From the NCBI RefSeq assembly GCF_046591575.1, contig NZ_JBIQWA010000003.1, positions 62,001-126,000 on the forward strand: 64,000 nt of DNA. The letters run 5' to 3'. Made by a program: the position numbers and the translations under genes. Of the stretch, positions 62,304 to 64,000 are shown piece by piece. The notes beneath the pieces are model-generated. The model was not told where the DNA came from. It did not search any database and was given only the letters and a program-made list of their open reading frames with translations. Positions within the stretch are counted from its first letter, which is position 1. Every line of letters begins with the position of its first letter. The DNA comes from Marivita sp046591575. Lineage in GTDB: Bacteria > Pseudomonadota > Alphaproteobacteria > Rhodobacterales > Rhodobacteraceae.

Positions 62304-62993
62304 CTAGCCAAGCGCATAGCCCGCACCGCGTACGGTGCGCACCGGATCAGGACCGCCCGTGGTGGTCAGTGATTTGCGCAGGCGGCCGATATGGACATCA
62401 ACCGTGCGGCTATCGACATAGATGTCGCGCCCCCAGACCCGGTCCAGCAATTGTTCGCGCGACCAGACCCGGCCGGGTTTTTCCATCAAGGTGGACAACA
62501 GGCGGAATTCGGTTGGCCCCAGCTTGATCTCGCCGCCTTTGCGGGTCACACGATGGGTTTCCGCGTCCAGAACGATATCCTGATATTCCAGGCGCAGTCC
62601 GGCCGCGGCAGGGCGGGTCCGGCGCAGCTGCGCACGCACACGGGCCATCAGCTCGATCACGGAATAGGGTTTGATCACATAGTCATCCGCACCGGTTTCC
62701 AGCCCGCGCACGCGGTCAAGCTCTTCCGAGCGGGCGGACAGCATGATGATCGGCACAGAGCGCGTGTCGGACCTCGTCTTGAGCTGGCGGCAGACCTCGA
62801 TGCCGGACAGATTGGGCAACATCCAATCCAGCACGATGATGTCGGGCTGTTCCTCATCCACCAAAAGCAGGGCCTCTTCACCGTTTTCGGCCCGCACCAC
62901 ACGAAAACCCTCGGCTTCAAGGTTATAGGTCAGAACCTCACGTTGCGCCGGTTCATCTTCGACCACCAGAACCGTTGGCTGGACTTTGGTCAT
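62304..62993 (-). CDS. phoB: Phosphate regulon response regulator PhoB
   Basis: 229 residues. Receiver domain with Asp56 (IIVLDWMLPNLSG), Lys in DDYVIKPYSVIEL, and an OmpR-type winged helix (LGPTEFRLLSTLMEKPGRVWSREQLLDRVWG). When phosphorylated it activates phosphate-starvation genes at Pho boxes. It follows phoU by 2 bp as the last gene of the pst-phoU-phoB operon. Confidence 0.96.
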   Translation of the reverse strand: MTKVQPTVLVVEDEPAQREVLTYNLEAEGFRVVRAENGEEALLLVDEEQPDIIVLDWMLPNLSGIEVCRQLKTRSDTRSVPIIMLSARSEELDRVRGLETGADDYVIKPYSVIELMARVRAQLRRTRPAAAGLRLEYQDIVLDAETHRVTRKGGEIKLGPTEFRLLSTLMEKPGRVWSREQLLDRVWGRDIYVDSRTVDVHIGRLRKSLTTTGGPDPVRTVRGAGYALG

Positions 62994-62995
62994 GG

Positions 62996-63733
62996 CTAAG
63001 CCTCGAAGCCGGTGGTTTTGGACAATTCGACATCGGTTGACGTGACATCGTCTTTCGGCCGCGGTTCATCCGGTTTTTCACCGGTGACCAGAAAAACCAC
63101 CTGTTCGGCAATGGACGTGACGTGATCGCCCATGCGTTCGACGTTTTTGGCGATAAAATGCAAGTGCATGCAGGGCGTGATATTGCGCGGATCTTCCAGC
63201 ATGAAGGTCAGGAATTCACGAAACAGCGTATTGTACATCTGGTCAATATCGACATCGCGATCAATCACGTCGCGGGCCAGCGCTTCGTCACGTTGAATGT
63301 AACTGTCCAGCGCGTCTTTCAGCATCAATTGCACATCGCGCGACATGCGGCGCAATTGCGCGGCTGACCCGTTGATCTGTGGCATCGTCATCAGGACCGC
63401 ATTTCGCTTGGCCAGGTTTTTTGCAAGATCGCCAATACGTTCCAGGTTGGCGCTAATGCGCATGACCGACAGGATGACGCGCAGATCAATGGCGGTCGGG
63501 GCGCGCAGGGCGATGACGCGGGCGGCTTCTTCGTTCAAAAGCTCTTCGAGATCGTCAATCGCCTTGTCACCCTTGCGCACGCGTTCGGCCAATTCCTGAT
63601 CGCGGGTTTCGAGCGCCTGGGCGCTGTCCAGAATGGCCTGTTCCACCAGACCGCCCATTTTCATGATGCGGGCCTGAATGCCCTCCAGATCGCGGTCAAA
63701 CGCGCTTGAGATGTGATCTTGCATACCGTTCAT
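62996..63733 (-). CDS. phoU: Phosphate-specific transport system accessory protein PhoU
   Basis: 245 residues. Two repeats of a three-helix bundle with the metal-binding E/DxxxD patterns (RISANLERIGDLAKNLAKR; FIAKNVERMGDHVTSIAEQV). PhoU links Pst transporter status to PhoR and keeps PhoB inactive when phosphate is plentiful. It sits between pstB (4 bp) and phoB. Confidence 0.96.
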   Translation of the reverse strand: MNGMQDHISSAFDRDLEGIQARIMKMGGLVEQAILDSAQALETRDQELAERVRKGDKAIDDLEELLNEEAARVIALRAPTAIDLRVILSVMRISANLERIGDLAKNLAKRNAVLMTMPQINGSAAQLRRMSRDVQLMLKDALDSYIQRDEALARDVIDRDVDIDQMYNTLFREFLTFMLEDPRNITPCMHLHFIAKNVERMGDHVTSIAEQVVFLVTGEKPDEPRPKDDVTSTDVELSKTTGFEA

Positions 63734-63737
63734 GGCC

Positions 63738-64000
63738 TTATCCGATCCGTCCGGTGATGTAGCTTTCGGTGCGGCTGTCCTCGGGGTTGGTGAAAATCTT
63801 GGACGTGTCGTCGTATTCCACGAGATTGCCCAAATGGAAAAACGCGGTTTTCTGGCTGACCCGCGCGGCCTGCTGCATCGAATGGGTGACGATCACTACG
63901 GCATAGTTCTGGCGCAGCTCGTCGATCAGTTCTTCGACCTGTGCGGTGGCAATGGGATCAAGCGCCGAGCAGGGTTCGTCCATCAGCAGCACTTCGGGTT
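63738..64000 (-). CDS. pstB: Phosphate ABC transporter ATP-binding protein PstB, C-terminal part (runs off window)
   Basis: The last 87 or so residues are present: Walker B region LLMDEPCSALDPIATAQVEELI, H-loop VIVTHSMQQAARVSQ and the PstB-specific C-terminus LVEYDDTSKIFTNPEDSRTESYITGRIG. The ATPase powers phosphate import with PstCA and PstS, whose genes should lie beyond the window. The cut is at the window edge, not a truncation. Confidence 0.96.
   Translation of the reverse strand, partial: PEVLLMDEPCSALDPIATAQVEELIDELRQNYAVVIVTHSMQQAARVSQKTAFFHLGNLVEYDDTSKIFTNPEDSRTESYITGRIG

Overview
This 64 kb window is a chromosomal segment of an alphaproteobacterium of order Rhodobacterales, most likely the marine Roseobacter group. 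The sequence is G+C-rich. The evidence is: a CckA-ChpT phosphorelay with a CtrA-type TTAA-N7-TTAA box; an alphaproteobacterial LexA box (GAAC-N7-GAAC) at recA; the cckA / recA / alaS gene order; two OlsB-type acyltransferase genes (ornithine and glutamine lipids); a porphobilinogen synthase without the zinc cysteines; and many short G+C-rich intergenic hairpins. No plasmid, phage or CRISPR signature is visible.

Layout. 0-8.4 kb: yceD-rpmF-plsX (minus, leaving the window); bamE-glsB-uup and a deacetylase-like gene (plus); chpT facing a DUF3553 gene; olsB-olsA. 8.4-22.5 kb: housekeeping genes gyrA, usg, a ctaA-M32 carboxypeptidase pair, a TrmJ-type methyltransferase, a ThiE-like protein, a SYLF lipoprotein, hemB, a small membrane protein, mfd and tRNA-Gly(CCC). 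22.6-32.8 kb is the most accessory part: a tctC-tctB-tctA transporter, a cluster of palindromic repeats, an A+T-rich orphan membrane/coiled-coil gene, a RamA-like corrinoid reactivation protein, about 0.8 kb of gene-free structured DNA, a CaiB-type CoA transferase and an agmatinase-family enzyme. 32.9-46.2 kb: guaB, an RsmB-type methyltransferase, cckA, a sulfotransferase-like gene, recA, alaS, DUF1330, MOSC, typA and an outer-membrane barrel. 46.3-57.4 kb: an SMR transporter, an MttB-family methyltransferase without pyrrolysine, a Bcr/CflA transporter, a two-helix potassium channel, a FrnE/DsbA protein, an acyl-CoA ligase divergent from an XRE-cupin regulator, an orphan oligopeptide-type binding protein, a candidate small RNA, 3-hydroxybutyrate dehydrogenase and a patatin. 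57.4-64 kb: DUF502, psuK-psuG, a methionine-metabolism PLP enzyme coupled to phoR, and phoB-phoU-pstB converging on phoR.

How parts fit together. CckA and ChpT are successive steps of the CtrA phosphorelay, and a CtrA box lies just upstream of cckA. olsB, olsA and glsB supply phosphorus-free aminolipids, and the phosphate regulators PhoR/PhoB/PhoU are in the same window. RamA and the MttB-family enzyme belong to the same type of corrinoid methyl-transfer chemistry but sit 17 kb apart with no corrinoid carrier gene here. The least explained items are the orphan gene at 26271-27512 with its palindromic flank, the four tandem TTTCGAAA-type palindromes at 12163-12252, the candidate sRNA at 55251-55326 and the structured gap at 29757-30581.
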